Shown one piece after another: positions 1 to 8,642 of a stretch of 40,564 bases of DNA. The stretch spans positions 1-40,564 of the forward strand of contig NZ_PYSV01000023.1 in the NCBI RefSeq assembly GCF_003028415.1. The letters run 5' to 3'. Both the position numbers and the translations under genes were made by a program. The notes below the pieces were generated by a model. That model did not search any database. It saw only the letters and a program-made list of their open reading frames with translations, and was not told the origin of the DNA. Source of the DNA: Deinococcus arcticus (GTDB lineage Bacteria; Deinococcota; Deinococci; Deinococcales; Deinococcaceae). The stretch's first letter is position 1; every line of letters begins with the position of its first letter.

Positions 1-119
1 GACTCGTCAATCTCCGCTGGCAACGCCGACTCTACCTATCCACACACTAAATTTAGGGCTAAGCCAGCGGGGCGACGGTTCCCGTCGCCCCGCTCCCCCT
101 TCGGCTACTGCGCAACAGG
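1..119. other. Left-edge flank beyond the trailer of CRISPR array 1
   Basis: No gene can be supported here. The stretch contains a 10-bp palindrome CTAAATTTAG (47-56) and then the strong hairpin listed separately. It is the trailer side of array 1, whose transcription runs leftward. The first about 45 bases may belong to a feature outside the window. Confidence 0.5.
66..94 (-). terminator. Strong hairpin at the trailer end of CRISPR array 1
   Basis: AGCGGGGCGACGG (66-78) pairs perfectly with CCGTCGCCCCGCT (82-94) across a 3-nt loop. Being 25 bases beyond the last (oldest) repeat, it is well placed to end the leftward array transcript. There is no clear U-tract on either strand, so a processing or blocking structure is also possible. 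Confidence 0.5.
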
Positions 120-3100
120 TCTTCAATCCTCAGCCCACCCGAAGGCGGGCTGTGACCCTGGCCTGGACCCCTTTTTCGCGCCACCCGGGAGTTTCAATCC
201 TCAGCCCACCCGAAGGCGGGCTGTGACGAAGCCAAAACCGCCGCCGAGGCCGGGAATTTCAAGGTTTCAATCCTCAGCCCACCCGAAGGCGGGCTGTGAC
301 GGGCGCGGCGCGTTCCAGATGGGGCGGATCCGGATGTTTCAATCCTCAGCCCACCCGAAGGCGGGCTGTGACCAGAGGGGACGACCTGAAAGCCGCGCTG
401 GTTGCTGTTTCAATCCTCAGCCCACCCGAAGGCGGGCTGTGACCACCGTGGGGGGCGAAGCCAGATCCTGAATCTGAGTTTCAATCCTCAGCCCACCCGA
501 AGGCGGGCTGTGACGTCAACCTGGGCCAGGGCCACGTTGCCCAGCAGCAGTTTCAATCCTCAGCCCACCCGAAGGCGGGCTGTGACCCCCCGTGGCCCAG
601 AGCCTGGCCGACGTGGATGCCGTTTCAATCCTCAGCCCACCCGAAGGCGGGCTGTGACGATGATGCCCGGGGTCAGCCCCCAGCCCACCGCAGAGTTTCA
701 ATCCTCAGCCCACCCGAAGGCGGGCTGTGACCTGCCGTTCAAGCCGGGGGTGACCCCCAGCAATCCAGTTTCAATCCTCAGCCCACCCGAAGGCGGGCTG
801 TGACGGGATGTTGTCGCTGTCACGGGCCACCGTCCAGCTGTTTCAATCCTCAGCCCACCCGAAGGCGGGCTGTGACAGCACCGTCAGCAGACCGCTGGCG
901 AGCAGGTGTTTCAATCCTCAGCCCACCCGAAGGCGGGCTGTGACCCGGAGACACCGGACGGACCCCGAGCCCAGGAGTTTCAATCCTCAGCCCACCCGAA
1001 GGCGGGCTGTGACGGCGGCCATGGGGTCTATGCCCTGGCCCTTGAGTTTCAATCCTCAGCCCACCCGAAGGCGGGCTGTGACGAAGCACGTCCGGGCCGT
1101 GTGGCTGAACCCCACTGTTTCAATCCTCAGCCCACCCGAAGGCGGGCTGTGACCCCAATTTGCCTTGAGCGGTGAGCGCAATAAAGAGTTTCAATCCTCA
1201 GCCCACCCGAAGGCGGGCTGTGACTGACGCGGCCAGTCAGGCCGTGCAGAAGTGGACGTTTCAATCCTCAGCCCACCCGAAGGCGGGCTGTGACCAGGTG
1301 GTCCCGTCAGCAGCCCCTCTTTGGTGACGTTTCAATCCTCAGCCCACCCGAAGGCGGGCTGTGACCTCCTGCACATACAGCCGCTCAGGCACCACCAGAG
1401 GTTTCAATCCTCAGCCCACCCGAAGGCGGGCTGTGACGCGTTTGAGCTGCTGGAAGGCGCACTCGGCCACCGGTTTCAATCCTCAGCCCACCCGAAGGCG
1501 GGCTGTGACCCCGATACGCCGTACATCACCGTGTATGCCGCAAGTTTCAATCCTCAGCCCACCCGAAGGCGGGCTGTGACTCTCGCCGGTGCAGGCCCTG
1601 GACGCGGGTGAGATGTTTCAATCCTCAGCCCACCCGAAGGCGGGCTGTGACCGCGGCGGCCAGTTGCCTGGTCCGGGCCTGCACCTGTTTCAATCCTCAG
1701 CCCACCCGAAGGCGGGCTGTGACCGTTCAGTCAGGTTGCTCATGTGGTCATCCTTTGAGTTTCAATCCTCAGCCCACCCGAAGGCGGGCTGTGACGTAGA
1801 GGTCGGGTTTTTCATCTTTGTGCAGCATGGGTTTCAATCCTCAGCCCACCCGAAGGCGGGCTGTGACCACCGTCACCGCCCAGATCGACGGGCAGACCGC
1901 CGTTTCAATCCTCAGCCCACCCGAAGGCGGGCTGTGACCGCACCCGGGGTCAGCGCCCCCATGCCCCACGTCCAGTTTCAATCCTCAGCCCACCCGAAGG
2001 CGGGCTGTGACCCGGGCCACCACGCGCCGCCTCAAAACCTTCCAAGTTTCAATCCTCAGCCCACCCGAAGGCGGGCTGTGACGTCTGCTGCCCTGAGATT
2101 GCCCAGCCGCACCGTGGTTTCAATCCTCAGCCCACCCGAAGGCGGGCTGTGACCAGGGCATTAAATTTCGCCTAAAACGAATTTTAGTTTCAATCCTCAG
2201 CCCACCCGAAGGCGGGCTGTGACCGCAGCTCTGCGCCCAGGTGCGGGCGCTGGGGGGTGTTTCAATCCTCAGCCCACCCGAAGGCGGGCTGTGACCTGCG
2301 CCGCGTGCCCGGCTGCAGCCTGCGCCCAGATGTTTCAATCCTCAGCCCACCCGAAGGCGGGCTGTGACTGGGGCGGGTCACGTCCAGCACCCCCCGCCCG
2401 TGGTTTCAATCCTCAGCCCACCCGAAGGCGGGCTGTGACCAGCGTGCAGGGCGGGCCCACGGCCGCTGACATGTTTCAATCCTCAGCCCACCCGAAGGCG
2501 GGCTGTGACTGCGCGCCCATCGTGGCCGCCCTGGTGGACCTGAGTTTCAATCCTCAGCCCACCCGAAGGCGGGCTGTGACGGCGGGGGGGGCACGCGCCC
2601 CCCATTTTCCACTAGTTTCAATCCTCAGCCCACCCGAAGGCGGGCTGTGACCCAGCAGGCCACGGGCCGCATCGACCACCGTCATGGGGTTTCAATCCTC
2701 AGCCCACCCGAAGGCGGGCTGTGACCGGGGGGGACAGTCACGCACTCGACACCGCCACCCGGTTTCAATCCTCAGCCCACCCGAAGGCGGGCTGTGACAT
2801 AGTGCAACGTCCAAACTCCGCACCATCCGCCGCGTTTCAATCCTCAGCCCACCCGAAGGCGGGCTGTGACTTTGCTGACGGTACCCGCCGCCGCACCAAA
2901 AACCTGTTTCAATCCTCAGCCCACCCGAAGGCGGGCTGTGACCCCCCCCGCCGTCAGCGCCCGCAGGAACTCCGGCAGTTTCAATCCTCAGCCCACCCGA
3001 AGGCGGGCTGTGACGCTGCTGGCCGAATTTTCCCGGGTTATGGCCGATGTTTCAATCCTCAGCCCACCCGAAGGCGGGCTGTGACATCAACGAGCTGAGT

Positions 3101-5370
3101 ATTGGCTATAGCCCCGTGTTTCAATCCTCAGCCCACCCGAAGGCGGGCTGTGACGTGCTGGCATCGACGCGCCACTCATACCCGCCGATGTTTCAATCCT
3201 CAGCCCACCCGAAGGCGGGCTGTGACCCGGTGCTGGGCGAGGTGGACGTGACAGCCACGCAGTTTCAATCCTCAGCCCACCCGAAGGCGGGCTGTGACCC
3301 ATCACACAAGACGTGGCCCTGGTGTTGCTGGAGTTTCAATCCTCAGCCCACCCGAAGGCGGGCTGTGACTCGATACGGGCCGGCTGCGCCAGTCGATCGG
3401 CGTGTTTCAATCCTCAGCCCACCCGAAGGCGGGCTGTGACCACCGCTGCCCCCGCCACCACCTACACCCTGAACGTTTCAATCCTCAGCCCACCCGAAGG
3501 CGGGCTGTGACTGGCAGACAGCAACCTGCCCGGCGCCACCCGAGAGGTTTCAATCCTCAGCCCACCCGAAGGCGGGCTGTGACGCGGTGCTCGACCTGCA
3601 AACCAAGGCCATGACCGAGTTTCAATCCTCAGCCCACCCGAAGGCGGGCTGTGACCTGCTGGGCATCGAGCTGGGCGCCCAGATCCGGCAGTTTCAATCC
3701 TCAGCCCACCCGAAGGCGGGCTGTGACAGGGCTTGAGGACCGCAGGCAGCTCTGCGGGGGTGTTTCAATCCTCAGCCCACCCGAAGGCGGGCTGTGACCC
3801 CGCCCCGGGGGTGCAGTGGCTGCGCCTGAGTGTTTCAATCCTCAGCCCACCCGAAGGCGGGCTGTGACCCGATGGGGACTACTGATGCACCGCAGACAAC
3901 AGTTTCAATCCTCAGCCCACCCGAAGGCGGGCTGTGACCCAACGGGCAGGTAATCGGTGCCTATCGTCCATCCGTTTCAATCCTCAGCCCACCCGAAGGC
4001 GGGCTGTGACGTGGGCGACGCGCAGGCCCGCGTGTTCGAGAAAGTTTCAATCCTCAGCCCACCCGAAGGCGGGCTGTGACGCCGGCCGGAAAAACGGGGG
4101 CGTGTACTACGCGGCGTTTCAATCCTCAGCCCACCCGAAGGCGGGCTGTGACCGGGGCATCGTGCTGGCTGCGCCACTCTTGAGGGGAAACAGTTTCAAT
4201 CCTCAGCCCACCCGAAGGCGGGCTGTGACGCTGGAACAGAGGGTGCTGAACGATCTGCGCGAAGTTTCAATCCTCAGCCCACCCGAAGGCGGGCTGTGAC
4301 TGGCCGCCAGCCTGCGCGCGGAGGGCCAGATCGAGTTTCAATCCTCAGCCCACCCGAAGGCGGGCTGTGACGCGCGGTCTTGTCCGCGTTCAGGGGGCTG
4401 TACGTGTTTCAATCCTCAGCCCACCCGAAGGCGGGCTGTGACGACGCCGCCCTTTTCGGTGACCGGAAAGCATGCGTTTCAATCCTCAGCCCACCCGAAG
4501 GCGGGCTGTGACGGACCACCTTACCCACCACGGCGTCAAAACGCTTGCTGTTTCAATCCTCAGCCCACCCGAAGGCGGGCTGTGACCGGCGGCCCGGGCA
4601 GCACCGCCACGGGCCCCACTGTTTCAATCCTCAGCCCACCCGAAGGCGGGCTGTGACCCCACAAGGCCCTTGGCTTCCAGGGCCTGCGCGTTGTTTCAAT
4701 CCTCAGCCCACCCGAAGGCGGGCTGTGACGCCCAGGGCGCCCAGGATCACGTACACCTCTTCGGGTTTCAATCCTCAGCCCACCCGAAGGCGGGCTGTGA
4801 CGCGTTTGAATCCGGCGACATGAGCGAGTTTGCCGAGTTTCAATCCTCAGCCCACCCGAAGGCGGGCTGTGACGACGGTGGGGCTGAGCACCTCGCGCTC
4901 GACCACCAGTTTCAATCCTCAGCCCACCCGAAGGCGGGCTGTGACCGCGCCGCACCCTGTACGGGCTTACCGAGACAGGGTTTCAATCCTCAGCCCACCC
5001 GAAGGCGGGCTGTGACCGCCCGGGGTGGACGCTGCCGCTTATAAGGAACTGTTTCAATCCTCAGCCCACCCGAAGGCGGGCTGTGACCCGGAGCTTACCC
5101 GGCACAATGCCCTGATTGTGGTGGTTTCAATCCTCAGCCCACCCGAAGGCGGGCTGTGACCAGATCAACCGCGACGTGGTGCGCTGCTTCGAGGTTTCAA
5201 TCCTCAGCCCACCCGAAGGCGGGCTGTGACTGGCGGCCAGGGTGATGACCATCACGTTAAAGTTTCAATCCTCAGCCCACCCGAAGGCGGGCTGTGACAA
5301 GCGGTCTGTGAGGGTTTGGGCGTAGTCATCGCTGTTTCAATCCTCAGCCCACCCGAAGGCGGGCTGTGAC
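120..5370 (-). CRISPR. CRISPR array 1, type I-C, 74 repeats and 73 spacers
   Basis: A 37-bp repeat recurs about every 71-73 bases, from 120-156 to 5334-5370, with spacers of about 32-37 nt. On the transcribed (minus) strand it begins GTCACAGCCCGCC and ends GAGGATTGAAAC. The ATTGAAAC end is the type I-C crRNA handle, so transcription is leftward and the leader lies at 5371 onward. Each repeat folds into a 9-bp stem (repeat bases 5-13 with 18-26, one G-U pair) capped by a C(UUCG)G tetraloop; cleavage at the stem base would leave an 11-nt 5' handle. The repeats look essentially identical except the trailer copy at 120, which has lost its handle end (TC in place of GT on the plus strand). The spacer at 2224-2258 is also present in array 2. 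Confidence 0.99.
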
Positions 5371-5560
5371 AGTAGTTTGCCTTTTACACGTCCAGAAGGC
5401 AACTTTCCAGGCGATTTGCGCGAACCGTGCGCACAAGGAGCACAGGCCGCCGCTTCCTTCCGCGCATTTTTCTGAACCCTGCTCGCCCGGGCGACTTTTT
5501 TGGGGTCGCGCGAACCCCCCAGGGGTGAAGCCGCCGCACCAGGTTCGCGCGGCCAGCGTG
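5371..5560 (-). promoter_or_regulatory. Leader of CRISPR array 1
   Basis: This non-coding stretch abuts the intact, newest repeat of array 1. On the minus strand it holds CTGGACGTGTAAAAG (5395-5381), 10 nt from the repeat, which matches 13 of 15 bases of a motif in the array 2 leader (16678-16692); both motifs follow a TGGAAAG. GCGCGAACC or its complement occurs three times (5418-5426, 5508-5516, 5542-5550). The last two form a 10-bp inverted repeat (5507-5516 with 5542-5551). Type I leaders carry the array promoter and integration signals; which bases do this here is inferred. Confidence 0.7.
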
Positions 5561-5580
5561 GTACGCCACGGGCACCTCAA

Positions 5581-5647
5581 ACGTCACTCGACATGACGTG
5601 TCGGGCCAGAGTTTCAAGCTCCTGCACACGAATCCAGACGGATTCGT
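5581..5647. promoter_or_regulatory. Two inverted repeats between the array 1 leader and the small secreted ORF
   Basis: ACGTCA (5581-5586) and TGACGT (5594-5599) form one inverted repeat. ACGAATCC (5628-5635) and GGATTCGT (5640-5647) form a perfect 8-bp hairpin with a 4-nt loop. They sit upstream of the ORF at 5693 and could be an operator and a 5'UTR hairpin. No protein partner can be named from sequence. Confidence 0.35.
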
Positions 5648-5692
5648 ACACGCGGACGACGGCGAAGGCCGTTGCCGCCACGGGAGTGAACC

Positions 5693-5833
5693 ATGAACGC
5701 AATTGTCTTGATGCTGGCTCTGGTCTGGGGTGTTGGTGCTCATGCGGTGAAGGTTCCGCCTCCCACGGTGCCGGGCGAGACCCAGCCGTTACCGCGGCCG
5801 CAGGATGAAGGCACCTATCCTGTGGGCGGCTAA
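5693..5833 (+). CDS. Small secreted or membrane peptide, 46 aa, unknown function
   Basis: An ATG start is preceded by a purine-rich GGGAG 6 nt upstream. The product begins MNAIVLMLALVWGVGAHA, a hydrophobic stretch ending in an AHA-type signal peptidase site, and continues as a short proline-rich tail with PPPTVPGETQPLPRPQ. It lies between the array 1 leader and the regulator at 5884, and a hairpin (5850-5872) follows its stop. It resembles no family I recognise. It could be a genuine small exported peptide or a chance ORF; the signal-peptide pattern and RBS favour a gene. Confidence 0.45.
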   Translation: MNAIVLMLALVWGVGAHAVKVPPPTVPGETQPLPRPQDEGTYPVGG

Positions 5834-5849
5834 GCAGCGGGGAGCACGG

Positions 5850-5880
5850 GGCGAGGGCATACCACCCTCGCCTCTACACT
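5850..5880 (+). promoter_or_regulatory. Hairpin plus -10 element directly before the TPR regulator
   Basis: GGCGAGGG (5850-5857) pairs with CCCTCGCC (5865-5872) across a 7-nt loop. It may terminate the small ORF or act as an operator. TACACT (5875-5880) fits a -10 box (TANNNT). The GTG codons at 5884 and 5887 follow within 3-6 nt and there is no Shine-Dalgarno site, so a leaderless transcript starting at the start codon is likely. Leaderless mRNAs are common in Deinococcus. Confidence 0.45.
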
Positions 5881-5883
5881 GGG

Positions 5884-7461
5884 GTGGTGCCGGTCTTTGA
5901 CGAAGTGACAGAGCAGCTTGGCCATCTGGTCCAGCAGGGCGACTGGGAACGGGTCAGACTCCACGCCGATTGGGCGCTGCGCCACCTGCAAACTCGCGCG
6001 GATGGACTGGCCCTGGCCGAAGCCCTTCACGGTGTTCCCGCCCACTTTCACCAGGACCGTGGATGGGCCGAGGTTCTGGGCAGCGTGGCGTACCGCACTG
6101 GAAACCTGCAGGCCCTGAAGGAGGTCCTGGCCAGCTGGCCGCCTGCCACCTTTCCGGCCCTGGAAGCCTACGCCGCACTGCTGGGCGGCCATGTCCAGCA
6201 GGCCCTGACCCTGAGCGCGGCCTGCCCTCCAGACGACGCCATTGCCGCGCGCGTCTGGCCCCGGGCGACCTATGAAGCCAGGGGCGACTGGCGCGCGGCG
6301 TACGGCGCCGTGCTGGGCCGCCTGAGGGGGCGGGACCGGGCGCTGGTCCGCACCGAGTACGCCCTCTCGCTGGCAAACTCGGGCGACGACCTCGCGGCCC
6401 GCACGGCATACACCACCGCCGCCGCCGAATACGGAGCCGACGCCTGGGGCCGCGCCTCTGCCCTGGCCAACCGGGGCATGACCTGTGTGCGGCTGGACGA
6501 CCTGCGGACAGCCGAGCGGGCCCTCACCGAGGCGCTGCGCCTGACACGCCGGCCCGAAGCCGCTGAACACCGCGCCCTGGTCTGGCGCGGACTGGGGGCC
6601 GTCTGGCGGCGCCACGGCGAGTACGCACGCGCCCTGGTGGCCTTTCAGCAGGCGGGGCAACAGCTCAAGGACCTGCGCGCCGAATTACCGCTGGCTGTCC
6701 GAGGGGCGGCCCTGTGCCTGATGCTGCGCGCTGAGGTGGACGCCGCCCTGGACGCCCTGTCCACCGCCCTGGTGGACCTGGGGGTGGACAGCGGCGCCCC
6801 CCACCGCCTGCACCTGGATCTGGCAATGGGCATGGCCCTGAACGGGGACATAACGGGCGCGGCGCAGGCCCTGAGCCTGGCCCAGCTGACCACGGCCGAT
6901 GACCGGCTGGCCGCCGCCGTGGTGACCGCCGACCTGCAGCGTCAGCGTGGGAAGGCGGTGCCCCCTGGACCCCCACCTGGCCGCGCCGCCTGGACCGAGG
7001 AACTCGCCTGTCTGTTTCCCGAGCTGTTCATGGCGTGGGGAAGGTCCGTTCGGCGGCCTGAATGGCGGGTGCAGGTTCAGGCCGCTGGCCCGGTTGAGGT
7101 GCGGATGCACGGCGAGAAGCTGCCGCTGCGGCCCGACAGTGACGCGGCGGCCCTGCTGGTGTTGCTGCTGCTGCACGGCGGCACCCTTAACCGTGAGCGG
7201 GTGACAGAGGAGCTGTTTGGGGGGGCTTCCCTGGACCGTCAACGGCGGCGGCTGGCCGAGGCCGTGCGGCAGCTGCGCCTGGCCTTCGGGTGGCCAGAGG
7301 CCGTGTGCGCTGACGGCCATGTGCTGGCCCTCTCGACAGAGCCGACCTGGCTGCCCCTGACCGTGCCGCCCCCGGCCCAGGCCAGCCTGTTCTGTGCCGG
7401 CCGGTACGACAACTGGGTTCAGGAGTGGCGCGAAGTCCAGGATGGGGCGCATGTTATTTGA
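5884..7461 (+). CDS. TPR protein with C-terminal SARP-like winged helix, putative regulator
   Basis: This 525-aa protein is mostly paired alpha helices of TPR type: for example the repeat around WGRASALANRGMTCVRLDDL is followed by a similar AEHRALVWRGLGAVWRRHGEY unit. From about residue 393 the pattern changes to a beta-rich start (WRVQVQAAGPVEVRMHGEKL) and then a winged-helix unit (about 410-475) like the DNA-binding domain of SARP/BTAD regulators. The order is reversed compared with classical SARPs, whose DNA-binding domain is N-terminal. Translation may begin at GTG 5884 or GTG 5887; neither has an RBS, and a -10 box ends at 5880. It precedes the WYL regulator and the cas operon on the same strand, so control of the CRISPR-Cas locus is a reasonable inference, not shown. 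Confidence 0.7.
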   Translation: MVPVFDEVTEQLGHLVQQGDWERVRLHADWALRHLQTRADGLALAEALHGVPAHFHQDRGWAEVLGSVAYRTGNLQALKEVLASWPPATFPALEAYAALLGGHVQQALTLSAACPPDDAIAARVWPRATYEARGDWRAAYGAVLGRLRGRDRALVRTEYALSLANSGDDLAARTAYTTAAAEYGADAWGRASALANRGMTCVRLDDLRTAERALTEALRLTRRPEAAEHRALVWRGLGAVWRRHGEYARALVAFQQAGQQLKDLRAELPLAVRGAALCLMLRAEVDAALDALSTALVDLGVDSGAPHRLHLDLAMGMALNGDITGAAQALSLAQLTTADDRLAAAVVTADLQRQRGKAVPPGPPPGRAAWTEELACLFPELFMAWGRSVRRPEWRVQVQAAGPVEVRMHGEKLPLRPDSDAAALLVLLLLHGGTLNRERVTEELFGGASLDRQRRRLAEAVRQLRLAFGWPEAVCADGHVLALSTEPTWLPLTVPPPAQASLFCAGRYDNWVQEWREVQDGAHVI

Positions 7462-7463
7462 GT

Positions 7464-7478
7464 AAGTGGAGCTCACTT
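7464..7478. promoter_or_regulatory. Palindrome upstream of the WYL regulator, candidate operator
   Basis: AAGTG-gagct-CACTT is a 15-bp interrupted palindrome, 3 bases after the TPR regulator stop and about 47 bases before the WYL regulator start, in an unusually AT-rich gap (7445-7510). A TAATCT at 7502-7507 could be the -10 box. The position suits autoregulation or control by one of the two regulators. Confidence 0.35.
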
Positions 7479-7524
7479 TATTTAAGTCCATTTTTGGCCT
7501 TTAATCTTTCCCGCCACCCCTGAC

Positions 7525-8571
7525 ATGGCCACTTGTCATGCTGCTGGCATGGACCTCGAAACGCTTGGACAGGCGCAGCGGCTGTTCCTGCTGGCCGGCT
7601 TGCTCCGGGCCCGGCCGATGACCATCAAGCAACTGGTCCTGCACTTTGCCCCTGACCTGTGCCTGGACAGCCAAGAATGGCGGCGCGCTGAACGCATGAT
7701 GCAGCGTGACGTGCAGACGCTCGCCGAGTTGGGCGAGCAGGTCGTTTCGACCAAAACCCGTCCACCCCGGCACCACATCAAACACGCGCAGCAATCGCTC
7801 ACAGCCACCGAACTGCTGATTTTTCACGCGGCCCTGCGCCTCACCTACCACCGGGCGACGGGCGAAGGCGAGGCCCACAAACGCGCCATGCAGCGCATTA
7901 TCGGCTGGCTGCCCGAGCATCTGCGGGAGGTGACCACCCGCAGCCTGGGCGATATGGGCAAGCGCCGGCGCACCCCCGAAGACCTGAACCTGCGCCACGC
8001 CGCTGACGCCTGGACCGGCGGGCATCCGCTGCGGTTTCTGTACAAGAAGCCCGGGGGCAGCGGTCAGCTTCGCCCCAACATCATTGAGCCGTACTTGATC
8101 GAGCCTCACCCGCAGAACCTCGACCTGTACGTGATTGGCCGGGAGACCACGTTTCACAACGCCGTTCGCACCTTCAAGCTGGCGCGCATGCAGCAGCCAG
8201 AGGTGCTGAGGGGCGAGCAGTACCGCATCCCTGCCGATTTTCAGCCGCGCGAGTTTCTCGAATCGGCCTGGGGCATTGTGGGGGCGCAGGGCGGCCGGAA
8301 AGACACCATTCACCTGCGGTTTCGCGCCGATGCCCGCTACCGCATCGAGGAGGGCGGTTACCCGCACCTGAAACACGCCCGCGACCCCAACCCCGACGGT
8401 TCACTGAATGCCACCCTGCAGGCCCCACCCGACAGCAGCGGTCTGCCGCGTGAAGCCCTGGCCTGGATTTTCAGTTTTGGGCCACGGGTGGAGGTGTTGG
8501 GCCCGGCCCATCTCCGCGCCCACTGGCTGAACGAGCTGCGGGAGGCCGCTGCACAAGGAGACCACGCATGA
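7525..8571 (+). CDS. WYL-domain HTH transcriptional regulator
   Basis: This 348-aa protein has an N-terminal winged HTH (about residues 12-75, LGQAQRLFLLAGLLRARPMT), a linker helix region, a WYL domain (about 155-225; the strand NLDLYVIGRE stands for the WYLvG segment and VRTFKLARM for the fRldRI segment) and a C-terminal WCX-like extension. WYL proteins bind nucleotides or nucleic acid and often regulate phage-defence loci, including CRISPR-Cas operons. Its stop overlaps the ATG of the 24-codon ORF at 8568 (ATGA), so it is probably cotranscribed with the cas genes. A second in-frame ATG lies at 7549; I kept 7525, but neither start has a clear RBS. Confidence 0.85.
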   Translation: MATCHAAGMDLETLGQAQRLFLLAGLLRARPMTIKQLVLHFAPDLCLDSQEWRRAERMMQRDVQTLAELGEQVVSTKTRPPRHHIKHAQQSLTATELLIFHAALRLTYHRATGEGEAHKRAMQRIIGWLPEHLREVTTRSLGDMGKRRRTPEDLNLRHAADAWTGGHPLRFLYKKPGGSGQLRPNIIEPYLIEPHPQNLDLYVIGRETTFHNAVRTFKLARMQQPEVLRGEQYRIPADFQPREFLESAWGIVGAQGGRKDTIHLRFRADARYRIEEGGYPHLKHARDPNPDGSLNATLQAPPDSSGLPREALAWIFSFGPRVEVLGPAHLRAHWLNELREAAAQGDHA

Positions 8572-8642
8572 GCACCTACATGGGCCACAGCCCCAGCCAG
8601 GAAAACCCGGAGTGGCAGACCATCAAGGACGTTTCGGCATGA
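8568..8642 (+). CDS. 24-aa ORF resembling a Cas3 N-terminus, just before cas3
   Basis: AAGGAG (8555-8560) sits 7 nt before ATG 8568, an excellent ribosome binding site. The start overlaps the WYL stop and the stop overlaps the cas3 ATG (8639), both as ATGA, so translation is likely coupled. The product starts MSTYMGHSPSQ and contains Y-x-x-H-S-P-S-Q, closely similar to the Cas3 start YWAHTPSE at residues 7-14. It may be the remnant of an earlier cas3 whose remainder was replaced, or a short coupling ORF that brings ribosomes to cas3. Confidence 0.5.
   Translation: MSTYMGHSPSQENPEWQTIKDVSA

Noticed and set aside
223..5044. Many open frames of 60-190 codons across array 1 with repeated peptides such as FNPQPTRRRAVT and FQSSAHPKAGCD
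   Set aside because: They are translations of the CRISPR repeats; the peptide repeat period equals the repeat unit and no start has a consistent RBS.
5384..5743. Open frame of 119 codons on the minus strand across the array 1 leader
   Set aside because: It covers the leader and two inverted repeats and resembles no family; the stretch is better explained as non-coding leader.
8612..8638. Upstream GTG start for cas3
   Set aside because: It has no RBS, lies inside the mini-ORF, and adds residues before the conserved Cas3 N-terminus; ATG 8639 is coupled by ATGA.
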